NCBI RefSeq assembly: GCF_020283565.1
Contig: NC_060059.1
Coordinates: 1,123,501 to 1,187,500, forward strand
DNA: 64,000 nt
Reading direction: 5' to 3'
Source: Trifolium pratense
Taxonomy: Eukaryota > Streptophyta > Magnoliopsida > Fabales > Fabaceae
Shown here: piece after piece, positions 1 to 10,978 of the stretch
Position numbering within the stretch: the stretch's first letter is position 1
Layout of the letters: the number at the start of each line of letters is the position of its first letter
Made by a program: the position numbers and the translations under genes
The notes under the pieces: model-generated
Database searches by the model: none
Told to the model about the DNA's origin: nothing
What the model saw: the letters and a program-made list of their open reading frames with translations, nothing else

Positions 1-30
1 AGATAGAGTATGCTTTATGTTCATGATTAT

Positions 31-252
31 GGGCCTGTTTGGATATGAATTATTTTTGAGCTTATGAAAATAACTTACGTCAATAAATAAAGTTTTGTAT
101 TAATTTATAAGCTTTTACGGATAAAAATCGTATATTTATAAGCTGTTTTTATTCTAAACTACCTTAAAAAAACGTATAATAATACATAAACACTTATTTA
201 TTTACATAAATTATGTTGTATAAGCTCAAAAATAAATTCATCAAAACGAACC
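31..252. mobile_element. MITE-like element with terminal inverted repeats
   Basis: A block of about 220 bp starts with GGGCCTGTTTGGATATGAAT and ends with an imperfect reverse complement of that end (ATAAGCTCAAAAATAAATTC followed by CATCAAAACGAACC). The inside is AT-rich with runs such as ATAAGCTTTTA. There is no coding capacity. The same type of terminus occurs at about 29951-30241 and near 47817, so this is a dispersed non-autonomous DNA transposon family. I could not define a clear target-site duplication. Confidence 0.55.
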
Positions 253-440
253 ATATATCAATAGTTATATAAATTAATTTAAAACCAGAAAAAAATGGCA
301 AAACGCCAACTAAGCAATATTGGAAGTGAGAAAGGAAATCTTCATAAACAATTGTAAATCAATTGAGCTACATCAAAATTGAAGACTCATCGGACTAGGT
401 TGTGTGCAATCATAATCTTATGATTGAGCGCAGTCACACA

Positions 441-1038
441 TAGGGTTGGGAATAGGTCAGGCCAGGCCAGGCTTTGACAGGCTTTGACAGGCCTGAGTCT
501 GGCCTACGAATTTTCTTCAAGCCTAAGCCTGGCCTACGGCCTATCAAATGCAATCTTTTTTGGCATGGCCTGAGCCTGGTTAAAGTCTGGCCTGACATTG
601 TAGCCTGTTTAAAAGCATGTGTTACATAAATGCCTCTATATAGTCTTTTTAATTAAACTAAACAGGCCTTAAAGTCTATTTCACATAATTTTCTTTTTAT
701 AATTTCTATAACATTAAGAAAAAATTAATAAAATGATTAACACAAGAATTAAAAGCTAATAAAATAAAAAATACGGTTACGACAAATTCTATTAAGTATG
801 CCATAATACAATTATTATATAAATAATAATATTATATAAATAATAATTATTAAATATAAACAGGCCGGCCTATCAGGCTTTGTAGGCTTTTTTAAAAGTC
901 CGAGCCTGACCTATTTATGTAAATAGGCTCTTTTCAAAACCTGAGCCTAACATTTTTAATAAATAGGCCAGGCCAGACCAGACTTAAACAGGCCAGACCG
1001 AAGGCGCCTGTAGGCCGCCTGACCTATTCCCAACCCTA
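441..1038. mobile_element. hAT-type MITE with perfect 8-bp target duplication
   Basis: The element begins TAGGGTTGGGAATAGGTCAG and ends with the reverse complement (CCTATTCCCAACCCTA). It is flanked on both sides by GTCACACA (433-440 and 1039-1046), an 8-bp target duplication as made by hAT transposases. The interior is rich in AGGCCTGAGCCTGGCC-like motifs near both ends and AT-rich in the middle. It has no transposase reading frame, so it is non-autonomous (598 bp). Confidence 0.85.
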
Positions 1039-3509
1039 GTCACACACACAGATTGTCCGATCAAGATGAGACCCATCCAAATTATAATTCCATACATTAA
1101 ATTTAAAAATAAAAATAAAAATAAAATCTATAATAATATTTGGACAATTCGATCTTTGATCAAATGAATAAGATGTGTGTGATTGCATTCAATGTGCACA
1201 TAATTTGAATTCAAATTTGAGAAACAAAACCTTGATCAAATTTTGGTCTAAGCAACATTAAAATTGAGAAAGTAAATCTTCAAAAACAATTTTGTATAAA
1301 GGAAACAAATCATAAAATAAATAGAGGAAAAAATATAGATCTAGGAAACAAATCATAAAATAAATCGAGAAAAAAATATAGATCTTCAATTAAACAACAC
1401 TCAAATCGAGAGATCTGGTTGTGTGCAATCACAATCTCAAGACGGACCCAGATCCCCTGCTATAACTGTTTCATGCAGTTACGCAGAGTAATCAATCTCG
1501 ACAACAATTTTTTTATAGAACAACTTATGTACAAACAGTCAAATTTAACATTACGTAATCTCAATTATCTATTTTGATCGGACGATCAACACTATTTACT
1601 GAACGCAACCACACACATCTGAACTATTCGAGAAAGACCAAACCATACACAATTTAATTTTATATTTTGAATTATAAAATAAAAATTACAATAAAATTTA
1701 AACAATCTAATCTTAATCGAACGAATCAAATATATATATAATTGCGTGTAATATGACACAATCTAAATTCAAAAATTGAGAAAGGAAACCTTGATTAAAT
1801 TTTGGTGGATGTCAACATTATTGTAACTATTGAAATATTCCATCTCATGGCAATCATGTTGTCTAGTTGGTAGTACCCATCTTGCCCTTCTGTTATTGTG
1901 AGTTTGGTTGTTCTGCCTCTCCATTTGTGTAGCCAATTGTTCACTGTAATTCCTACTGATTTTTTCTTTCAAGTTCCAATTTCTTACCTAGACACTACAC
2001 ATTTCAAGCCATTATATAGATAATTTTTTAATTAATATAAATATTTTAAAATGCCAAGTACCCTTAAATAATAATATAATATATTTTTTAATTTATTAAA
2101 TAAATGATGAATGAATACTATTTCATCAAAAAATTATGTCTCTTTTTGACTAAATTTAATAAAAAATATTCCGTCAACAAAATATTAATATCGAAAAGAA
2201 AAAAAATTCTTTTAAAGTAAAATATATGTAAGTTGACTAAAAAAATGAAAAAAAAATTACGAGTATGAATATTCTACCAAAAATGAAAAAGCAAAGAACG
2301 TAAAAAATTATTATTCAGAATTAAAAATATACACGTCATAAAACTAAAAATAAAATAATATTTACGACATTATATTTTTTATTGAAAGTTATATGTAATT
2401 AAATAAAATTATTAAAACTAAAAAAAAATTATTAAAAAATTATGAAGTGTAACCTAAGTGATAAAAGTTTTCTAAATAATTCATATATATTATTACGAAT
2501 GAATTAACAAAATCACTAGTTGCTTCGATCCAAATTAATTTATTAGTTGCTGTTTTTTACCATGTTATTAGTATAAAGTTTCGACCGTCATTCAACAATG
2601 ATTAATCTTCGTCTCTAATAATTTTTTTATACAAGAGCCAAAGATCAAACCCCTAACGACATTCTTAAGGTGTCTAAGATCCTTATCCTTAACCTTTAAA
2701 GCTCTCAAGCTCTAAATCTATTCTTTTATCACTCTTATTCTCAACTCATTACTAAAGATCTCAAATATGATATTCACTTAGTAGAATAGAGTGTATTTTA
2801 TCTAAGCTTCTCTCAAATTGTTTTGAGAGTTTCCCTTAAGCTTAGAACCAAACCAAATATATACTTGAAAAGTTGTTCAAGTCAATACGTAACTATTGAT
2901 TGAGTGTATAGTCAGATGTCACTAAGGTGTATTAAGCTCTAGGAGCATGAAGGTTGTTGATCTTAGGTGTAAATCAAGGAATTATTATAATCTTAAAACC
3001 ATATGTTAAGAAGATAAATATGAAAAAAATTTATTGAACTTGTGGTGTATTCAATTCTCTAAACATTAAACTCTTTGTATTATTAAATACTATATTTTTA
3101 TTTTTATGTAGCTTAACATGTGTCCTTAGGGCACAAGTTAACATGACCCTAATCTTAAATTTGTAATATCTCAAGATTATAGGAGACAATATCACATGAC
3201 TTGGAGACCAGATGTAACCCAAAATTAAGGGTTAACCAGAATAACTCTTGGGTGTTTGCTTTTCTCTTCCTTTAAATTCTTATTTTATGCAAGCACTGAC
3301 GCACATTTCAAAGTTTCATTTTCGCTAAGTCAAAATTAAATTATTCTTAGAACATACTTATTGCTAACGTATTTTCTGATTGTGATATCATAACCTTGTT
3401 TAAATTTTAAAAGGTACACAATTCAAACTCTCATTTCTTGTATAAAACTTTGCTACTTCAGTATCATTTTTCCCGAATCTCCCACACAACTTTTGTAGCA
3501 TCGATGAAA
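1039..3509. other. Intergenic region with diverged direct repeats, no gene seen
   Basis: About 2.5 kb without a credible gene. Two diverged direct repeats are visible: about 1165-1260 and 1735-1830 both contain a GTGTGATTGC-like segment, then AATTTGAATTCAAA/TCTAAATTCAAAAA and CCTTGAT(C/T)AAATTTTGGT. A related segment lies at 325-440. From about 2000 to 2500 the DNA is AT-rich low-complexity sequence. The short open frames here (1769-1972, 3031-3222) show no domain and no coding bias. The right end (3230-3509) is downstream of the GST stop codon on the minus strand. Confidence 0.6.
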
Positions 3510-4288
3510 CTATATAATATATTCCTGCCTGCGCCATTGAAGATGGAGCAATAGTTTCTGATAATCAGGAATGTTTTCTTTAATCAAAGGAACTTGTTTA
3601 AAGTTTTGAATCCATGCATGCAACCGAGGAAATTTATTTGCCTCAATCAATTTGATCCCAACAATTTCCTCCAACCCTTCTAACCAATGACTAAGGCATC
3701 CATATGTTATGTCCACCATTCCAATATTGATGCCTCCAAAAAACTTCTTGTCCCCTAGCCCTTGCTCTTCCATTATTGTGATAGTTTCTTGTGCTTTTTC
3801 TATTGCATTACCTCTTTCTTTTTCGTCTTTAGGGGGTCGGAGAAACAAATCCGTTATAGAAGCAATCTATAAATTAAACCAAAAAATTGAAATAGTAAAT
3901 ACTAAATAAAGGTGAAATTCTAGCTAATAGACCGCAGAAAAAAAAACTAAAAACATAATAAAAGGGTAGATGAAATTACCGAATCTTCTCCAAATTTAAT
4001 CCAAAATCGAGCCAAGGCTCTCTGATAGCAATCTTGTGGCAGCAATGGATTCTGTGGCCAAGTTTCTTCAATGTATTCAAGAATAACAAGAGATTCTGCA
4101 ATGGCTTTACCTTGGTGAATAAGAACAGGGACTTTCTTGTAAACAGGATTAGATTGAAGGAGTAATTCACTTTTGGTATGTCTATCTTGTTCTATATAAT
4201 CATAGGTTATGCCTTTGAATTTTAGAGCCCATATCACTCTATGAACAAAAGGGCTAGACCAAAATCCTAATAGTTTCACATCTACCAT
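3510..4288 (-). CDS. GSTU (family): Tau-class glutathione S-transferase, two exons, intact
   Basis: Exon 1 is 4288-3980 and exon 2 is 3866-3510, both minus strand. The intron is GT..AG and in phase 0, and the joined frame is 221 aa, the usual length of plant tau GSTs. The start chosen is the ATG of [14 protein letters not shown]; an in-frame ATG 39 bp upstream (4327) would add 13 residues and is less likely. The N-terminal thioredoxin-like domain (about 1-80) has the catalytic-serine context [16 protein letters not shown] and the glutathione-binding KVPVLIH and ES motifs ([14 protein letters not shown]). The C-terminal helical domain contains [16 protein letters not shown] and [13 protein letters not shown]. 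The family conjugates glutathione to electrophiles in the cytosol. The single intron after the GEDS motif is typical of tau GSTs. No lesion is seen. Confidence 0.93.
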
Positions 4289-5299
4289 AGTTGCTATGTG
4301 TATGCAATGAGTAGAGTAGAGGCGCAAAATGGAATTTTATAATGTCCAAAGTTGATTCCAAAGCAACATAAATTTCAATCCAATGGATTGGAATTGATCC
4401 TTTTTTTTGTCCTATCCTATGATGTGTCACAAAATTCTCATCATGTTGCTTTATTGGACTTTCCTTTTTTTTTTTTTTTTCCTTTCACTTTTTGAAATTT
4501 TGTTCCTGACCTCTAATATTATTTAGCCGTCTAGAATAGAACTTGATAGAAGATGAGGCCAATTTCAAATTCCTTTTTTCTTTCACATTGTTTTTCAAAT
4601 AGAACTTTTGTCTTAATATTTTGTCTTCTTTCTATAATTTTAGGTACCTATTACTATTAGAACTCTTTATGCAAGTAGTTAGACGTTCGAGCTCTTATGT
4701 GTAGAGAAAATTCAGTTGGAAGAGGAGAACTCACCCTGTATGTTTTATAGGTTTCCTGAAGAAGGTTAGTGATCACTAGATAATCTTAATATACGATGAA
4801 TCATGGCGATGCTGATATGTACGCTAGCAGCGAGTACAATATAAAGTTCATTGTTATGATGGATTAAATGGACCAAAATGGTGGATATGGTCCGAATCAA
4901 CCTCGACTATTCTAAACAAATCAATTTCAATTTTACAAATTTGAACTCAAACTAACTCAAATGTCGAGAGGAATCCTAAACCGTATTATGAGTTTAGTAG
5001 AGATCGAGTAGAAACAATATTTATTTTTGACAAAAGAAACAATATTTATGCAATTACAAGAGTAAATGTTCTTTATAGTAGAGAGAGCAGAAACAATATT
5101 TACACAATCACACAAAAATATCCTATATATTGATGGATCATCAAATGTAATTGATCTATTATGTTGTAGATATTAAGCAAAAATTACATACACAGATAGT
5201 AAAGTAGTATATGCCTTACTTTTCCTTACACAAAAAGCTCAAAATATGAATGTGAGTGTGCATGGTTGAAAGCTTAGGAAGAAAGTTTTCCACTAACAA
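4289..5299. other. Intergenic: GST upstream and ALMT 3' flank
   Basis: About 1 kb containing the minus-strand GST upstream region (4289 onward) and the 3' flank of the first ALMT gene. A T-rich run lies at about 4466-4482. I see no gene and no recognisable repeat end. Confidence 0.6.
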
Positions 5300-8130
5300 C
5301 TACTCTGCTCCTCCATAAGAAGGCAAGTCATTCTCAGCTGTATTCATTTTTGGTTTTTCACAAGTAAGAATAATCTCATCATAATCATCATCTCTGAACT
5401 CTCTAAAGTGAGACATTTTCCCCAATTCCTCAACTTTATCCATAACATGATCTAGTTTTGCAACCATCTCCACTAGCAATGAAGTGAAAGCAGCAAAAGG
5501 TAGTGCTTCTGAGAATTCAAGGCTAGTGATCATACTCATAGTCATAGTCTTATTCAGTTGTGGCCTCAAAACTTTTTTATGTTGTTGTCCTTCTTTTGTT
5601 TGTTCCTGAGAGTGCTCTTTCGATTTGCTTCCAACCGGGGAACAATAATCACTTTTAATACTTGATAATGTGATTCTAGTGTCTTCATCAATCTTGAAAA
5701 AGTTGGGTGTTCTTGGAGTTTTGGGGGTTATGGGGATTCGACTTTGACCATTCCTCGAACCTAGTAAAAGTTGCGGTTGTGATTTCAATGCATTGTCAAG
5801 GTCTTGTAAAGCTTCATTGAGATTGTTTGAGAGTTTATCAAGGGAAAATTGTCGCTTTTTCTTTATGCTCTTCGCCATTACTCTAAGTACTTTTGATACT
5901 TCTTGTGCAAGTTTGATGCAAGAATCTTTGTATAGATCACGGATTGACCTTGGTGTCTACATGAATAGTATGTTAAATAATAGAAGGTAAATGAATAAAT
6001 CCAATCATGAAATAAAAATGTTATATTTTATGCCAGAGCTTGTTCCAATAATTCAGAAGATGCTAGCCAATTGAATAATGTAGTAGACTATTGCACTCAA
6101 TGTTTAATTTTTAAACAAAATGACCTTGACAAAATAATCTATCAAAGCACATGGATCAACATCATCCAGATCCTATATCTTAATCAATGATTACTATTTT
6201 AAGTGATGATAATCCATGTGCTATCAATAACATGACAGATTGATAGATAATCTTGAAGCACAATGATGAACCTTATGACCTTACAGAAGAAATTTTTGTG
6301 AAAAGTTGAGTTGGAATTGGTAAAAAAAAAAAAAGATCACAGCTATAATCATGAAACTCAATTATGATCTGCTATTCTGTTATGTGCTTCTAGAACTCTC
6401 ATATCATTCTCGACTGCTTTATACTACGAACAACATTCATGATATTTCTAAGTTGTATAAACATTTTTCAGGGAATGATAACTTTATATTTACATTTTTG
6501 GGTTCAAATATAAATCATTAACCAGCAGAAACACATTTAGTCCCTTTTCTTGTTACAACTTACAAGAACACTTTCTGTTACCTCATAAACTCTACTATTT
6601 ATAAGTTTAATTGTTTCCAAAACAGTTGATTTATTACCTGAATTTCAGACTGTAAACATCCGTGTAGTGCTACAACAGTGTAACTAAAATGACGAAGAGA
6701 AGCTCCTACTTTTGCGTATTGCTGCCAAGGAATCTTGTGGCAGCTTCTTGAGTATCTTGGCTCCCAATTTGCTTGCATTGCCTATTCATTTCTACTCTAT
6801 AAGATATTCTTCACAAAACACCAATTTCTGATGTTCTTTAACAAAAAAGGGCAAGCATTAACTTACCAGTGTTTCATCCTTAGCCTTAGAGTCTAAAACG
6901 GCTTCGTAGCACTTGTAAATGGGATCCTCAGATGAATCATCTTCATTTTCTTGTTTTTCAGAATCATAAAAATAGTCCACAACAGTAACTGCATCATTAT
7001 TTTCACCATCAGTTATATAGATTGATACAATAGTAGCCTTTTTCGTCTTCAATCAGTAGCAATTTTCTTAAGCAGTTCTATATTCTACCTTCTATAGACT
7101 TGGCTAAGCTTTCTAGCTTTGATATGGTGGATTTATGAAGATCTTCCCCTGACCAGTTTGGAAATACAAATAGGCTCATCACAAGACATAGACCGACGCC
7201 AATGCATATGGTAGAGATCCGATCTTTTGCCATGCTCAAGACATTATCAACGCGGTAACTTGATACAATTATCAAATTAAAGGTCAAGAGAAATATCATA
7301 ACACCATAGTCATAATTCTTCTTAATATAAGGAATGAATCTCACATAAGTAGCTACAGCTCCTGCAAAACCAACAATGAAACAATGATTAAGCAAAACCA
7401 CAGGACCGAAAACTTGATCAGAATTAAAATCTCAATCATTCAACTAAAAGGAAATGTTTACCTAAAAGAAAAACCGCAGCGCCAATGAAAACCGCTCGAA
7501 AAATATGACCAGGTGCATCTGCAAGATACTCAATAAAAAATGCCAACAATCCTGCTGACAAAGTCCCTAATCCTCTATTTAGTCCTTTGCATAGTGTCCC
7601 CCCTGAAATCATAATCCATACCTATGAGACTTACTAAGAAATGAGAATTATTATCTTACTAAGAAATGAGAATTAGGAGAGAACCACTTGATGCCAGAAC
7701 TGACCCCCAAATCAAATTAGGCGATCCGGTGGGTCGGATACAGGCTATGAAAACAAAAAAAGAAATGAGAATTACTTACGAACCACTTGATGCCAGAACT
7801 GACCCCCGATACAGGCGGTGAAAACAAAAACAGAAATGAGAATTACTTACCTACAGTAAACTCCATGACAACAACCACAGTCATGACAGCCACTACAGCA
7901 TTTTTGCCTATCCCTTTATACAATGGCTCCATTAGATAAAGCAAAGAAACTAATGTCAAAGCTAGACCAACTTTCAAAGAATGAACCACTTTTCTTGGAT
8001 CATCTTTTCCAACTTTCCAAATTGTCCTCTTCACCAAACCTGGAAATCTTTTCACTTTATCAGCATAACTGTAAAATGATTTCCAATAACTTGAGCTTCT
8101 CTTTGTGTTCTCAGTTTCATCATGATCCAT
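5300..8130 (-). CDS. ALMT (family): Aluminium-activated malate transporter (ALMT) family channel, copy 1
   Basis: Six exons on the minus strand: 8130-7851, 7602-7462, 7361-7089, 6988-6867, 6781-6638 and 5956-5300. All introns are GT..AG and the joined frame is 1617 nt (538 aa) without stops. The start is the first in-frame ATG (MDHDETENTK); upstream the frame is open but has no ATG. Exons 1-3 encode the six hydrophobic segments (for example VGLALTLVSLLYLMEPLY, MTVVVVMEF, LAFFIEYLA, FIGAAVFLL, VMIFLLTFNLIIVSSY, TICIGVGLCLVMSLFVF) with the family motif GGTLCKGLNRGLGT. Exon 5 carries the WEP motif (QANWEPRYSR). Exon 6 is a hydrophilic C-terminal tail with a predicted coiled segment and an acidic stretch (FRDDDYDE). 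ALMTs are plasma- or vacuolar-membrane anion channels for malate and other anions; substrate and membrane cannot be told from the sequence. It is the first of three tandem copies. Confidence 0.92.
7612..7850. repeat. Local duplications inside intron 1 of ALMT copy 1
   Basis: The segment TACTAAGAAATGAGAATTA occurs in near-identical form at about 7634 and 7662. A longer unit (GAACCACTTGATGCCAGAAC, then TGACCCCC and ATACAGGC-TGAAAACAAAAA, then AGAAATGAGAATTACTTAC) is present at about 7681-7790 and 7791-7850. The second unit runs directly into the exon 1 splice donor, so an extra copy of the donor-like GAGAATTACTTAC sits upstream in the intron. The tandem duplication is local and absent from introns 1 of the other two ALMT copies. 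Confidence 0.7.
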
Positions 8131-8643
8131 TGAAACTCTTATGCCTAAATCAATTTTTTCCTCCTTTGATGGTGATACTACATTGGACAATATATTATGA
8201 AGAGAAAGACATGTGGTAGCTTTCAGAAATGCTTAAGAGTCAATGATAAGTGGAGAAAACCAATCTTATAAAAACTGGTTGTCATCATATTGGTGACCTG
8301 AACCTTATAAACTATAATATTAAAATATATAAAGTCAGTGACATGTTGCATCTTCTTATAGGTGATCCCATGATAGATGTTGCATTCATTTTTTGTTTTG
8401 TTTGTATTATACTTGTTTGTTTTTAATTAAATTAGCTACACTAAAGTGGACTTTTTGGTTATTTTAAATGATTTCAAACATGATTTTTCAAAACTATGAT
8501 GACCTAATTTATTTGCCCAATTATATATGTAAGCAGACACTAACGTGGATGGTTATTAGCAGAAACAGTGATTTGATTAATTTTTTTGAATTGAGAATGG
8601 TTACCACATGTCCACATGTTTAACCAATTGAAGTATTCTTTTA
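8131..8643. promoter_or_regulatory. Upstream region of ALMT copy 1 with a block shared by all three copies
   Basis: The region upstream of the ALMT1 ATG. A block at about 8500-8605 (GACCTAATTTATTTGCCCAA, then AACGTGGATGG-TATT and GATTTGATTAA-TT) matches blocks upstream of ALMT2 (about 19683-19775) and ALMT3 (about 24058-24180). This is expected if the tandem duplications carried the promoter with them. No TATA box or cis element could be assigned with confidence. Confidence 0.5.
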
Positions 8644-9040
8644 TCAAGAGAAACAATGACCCTTGAATAAACCAGTACGAGAATCATGTACCAACCAATT
8701 AACTGTATCACTCACAAATATCCCCTCGGGATTTGAACAGCAGCATGAAGAAAGAGCAATAATCTTATAATTATCAATGAACCGATCGTACACAAGGGTA
8801 TATACGGTATGAGAATATCTTGTTGGCCCTGATTTGATCAAAGGAGGCAATGGGTTGAATTTTCTAATGGAAGGGTTACACAAAAGAGCTAAAGATTCAT
8901 CGATAGTATAACAGAACATGCCGTGACAAGTGGAGATTCTATCATAACCGTCTCCATGCTTAATTAGAGGATGGGTAAGCTGCCTGAAACTCTCAGTGGC
9001 ATAAGTTAAAGGGTATATCCAAGCATGAAAGAAGAATGTT
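8644..9040 (-). pseudogene. F-box-associated (FBA) domain fragment
   Basis: Minus-strand reading frame with the look of the C-terminal part of plant F-box/kelch proteins: ISTCHGMFCYTIDESLALL then NPSIRKFNPLPPL, VYDRFIDNYKIIALS and IFVSDTVNWLVHDS. These match the usual order CHGLLC, NP-TRK-LPPL, GYD---DDYKVV and G-LNWL of FBA_1 domains. The F-box itself and the rest of the C-terminus are missing. The frame continues upstream into ALMT exon-5-like DNA read on the wrong strand (see next entry), so the open frame 8644-9183 is a chance fusion. No function is expected. Confidence 0.7.
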
Positions 9041-9112
9041 ACATTTTGTGTATTGCGGCCATGGGGTCCTGTGGCAGCTTCTTGAGTATCTTGGCTTCCA
9101 ACCAATGTAGAC
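9041..9112 (-). pseudogene. ALMT exon 5 fragment fused to the F-box fragment
   Basis: The + strand from GTGTATTGCGGCCATGGGG through CTTGAGTATCTTGGCTTCCA closely matches exon 5 of the ALMT genes (for example 6715-6770, TGGCAGCTTCTTGAGTATCT). It is in the same orientation as the neighbouring ALMT genes but has no flanking ALMT exons, so it is an isolated fragment. Confidence 0.75.
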
Positions 9113-9628
9113 AAACAAAAATTGAGAACAGTAGAGAGATGGAGAGAATATATCGAAGGAGAGGATCCAAGTCTAGTTTGCAATGTTCAACACATTATCC
9201 CATAAGCAGCTTTAAGCTTGTATTTCATTATTACTGGTATGAACTTGTAACGTACGAAGACAAATGATCTTTTGAACAATTTAAGCAGTATATTATATTC
9301 TCTACCCTTTTATTTATACATGATTACAAATTTTAGAACTGAAAAAAGATGCAAGCAATCCTATTGAAAAATGCCCTGGTAAGATAAAATTAAACTGTAA
9401 CATAGGAAAACAAAACTAAGGAATACTCTAAATAACAAATAAATGAAAATAACATAGTAATTTCTCAAGCTGGATATTCCACACGTCATAAATTAACAAT
9501 AATCCATGAAGTCACAGGTAACCAGAGCAAGCATAAAATAAACAAGACCATAAATTAACATATATGTTGCGGTGAGTCTCTAGCTCAAGTTACATAACAC
9601 AACATCTACATCCTATTACTGACATTTC
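9113..9628. other. Intergenic, nothing recognised
   Basis: AT-rich DNA between the F-box/ALMT chimera and the JmjC inverted repeat. I see no gene, repeat end or RNA gene. Confidence 0.5.
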
Positions 9629-10388
9629 TCTCTTGTGTTGCCGCGAGCTTCGTGGTGGGAAGCTCCTAGGTGGTGCTGATCCAATTGAGTTTGAGTTTAT
9701 TTTCCGAGGGCGTGATTATCTGCATGGTGGAAAAGAAGAGAGAAAAAAAAAATGAACCTTGTGCTGCTGCCCAACCTGAGATTTGTGAACGGTCAAGATC
9801 TGGATGGCATGCATATAATGATGGTAGCATTCCCCGTCCAAAAGCCAATAATGATTGTGATCATGGTTTCCTTGAACCGAGAAGCATACTTGGACCAAAT
9901 TGCATCTCTGAGTTAGTACGTAGAGCAAAAGAACTTGAAGAAACACTTAATCTACAGGATGCACAAGAGACTCTTGATATATAGTAGGTGTTCTTGTTTG
10001 AAGCCTGTTAAGAATGTAGATGATATACACAATAACATAAGGAAGACAGCTTCTTGTGAAGATTCCAGTGATAACTTCTTATACTGTCCTAGGGATGTAG
10101 ACCTACACAAAGAGGATTTTAAACATTTTCAATGACATTGGGGAAAAGGGGAGCCAGTAATTGTCAACAATGTACTTGAATGTACATCTGGTCTAAGCTG
10201 GGAACCACTTGTCATGTGGCGCGCATTTCGTCAGATAAGTAATACCAAACACAAATCACTTTTGGATGTGAAGGCAATTGATTGTTTAGATTGGTGCGAG
10301 GTATGTTCAATTTCTCAATCTTGAGCATGAATTTTGTTCTATATCTAAATCTTGAGCTTGTATTAATCTGTGCTAAAATTCACTGACA
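9629..10388 (+). pseudogene. JmjC histone demethylase (JMJ25/KDM3-type) fragment, left arm of inverted repeat
   Basis: Plus-strand coding remnants in more than one frame: DGSIPRPKANNDCDHGF then ELVRRAKELEETLNLQDA (about 9819-9982), then [20 protein letters not shown] and NFLYCPRDVDLHKEDFKHFQ in another frame (about 9990-10132). After a stop codon come [30 protein letters not shown] and [12 protein letters not shown], then a GT donor at about 10301. This order is that of plant KDM3/JMJ25 lysine demethylases just before the JmjC core. A frameshift and a TGA in place of the Trp expected after HFQ disable it. A donor at the end shows the copy came from genomic DNA, not from spliced RNA. The catalytic JmjC core is absent. 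Confidence 0.75.
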
Positions 10389-10978
10389 AGGGCAACAAGA
10401 AATTATCTGGGTAGATTAAGCAAAAAGAACAGGGACACTAGAGTGCAAGAAATTGAGATGCCTGTAAAGCATAAGAGAATGAGAAAATGAGTGGGACCTA
10501 TTACTAAGAGAACAATAAGAGAAATTATAATTAAGGCTCTATAAATTAAGCACACAATATCCAAATTTGTTGATAATGATGTGGAATATCAGCATATGAC
10601 AAGCCACAAGGACTGAAAACATCTTGACTACATTGCAATTAAAGTCAGAAAGTGGCTTCTAAGTTACAATTCTAATTAGTAATTAGGTATATATCTGCGA
10701 ATAATTAGATCTTTAACCTTTGGTATCTCTTCATTACCCAAACAACAGACAATCTAGGAACTTATCCACCAAAAAATAGTTGGAACAAAAACTTGGTACT
10801 CTCCCTTATTTTTCTAAGACATTCACTACAGATATGATGTATAAATTGAGTAATGGATAAAATTAAATGTAACAAAACTTCTTGTAATCCCAAAAAGGTG
10901 GAAATACCAAATTCAGAAAATTGTATGAAAATAAACCTAAATGACATAAAATAAAATAAGAACTAAAGTTAATGAAAA
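10389..10978. other. Spacer of the JmjC inverted repeat
   Basis: About 590 bp of AT-rich DNA between the two JmjC arms. It has no clear coding potential. It would be the loop if the locus were transcribed through both arms. Confidence 0.6.

Noticed and set aside
7923..8219. 98-codon plus-strand open frame
   Set aside because: It lies antisense to ALMT copy 1 exon 1, and equivalents occur antisense to copies 2 and 3 (19021-19203, 22857-23096). A shadow of conserved coding DNA.
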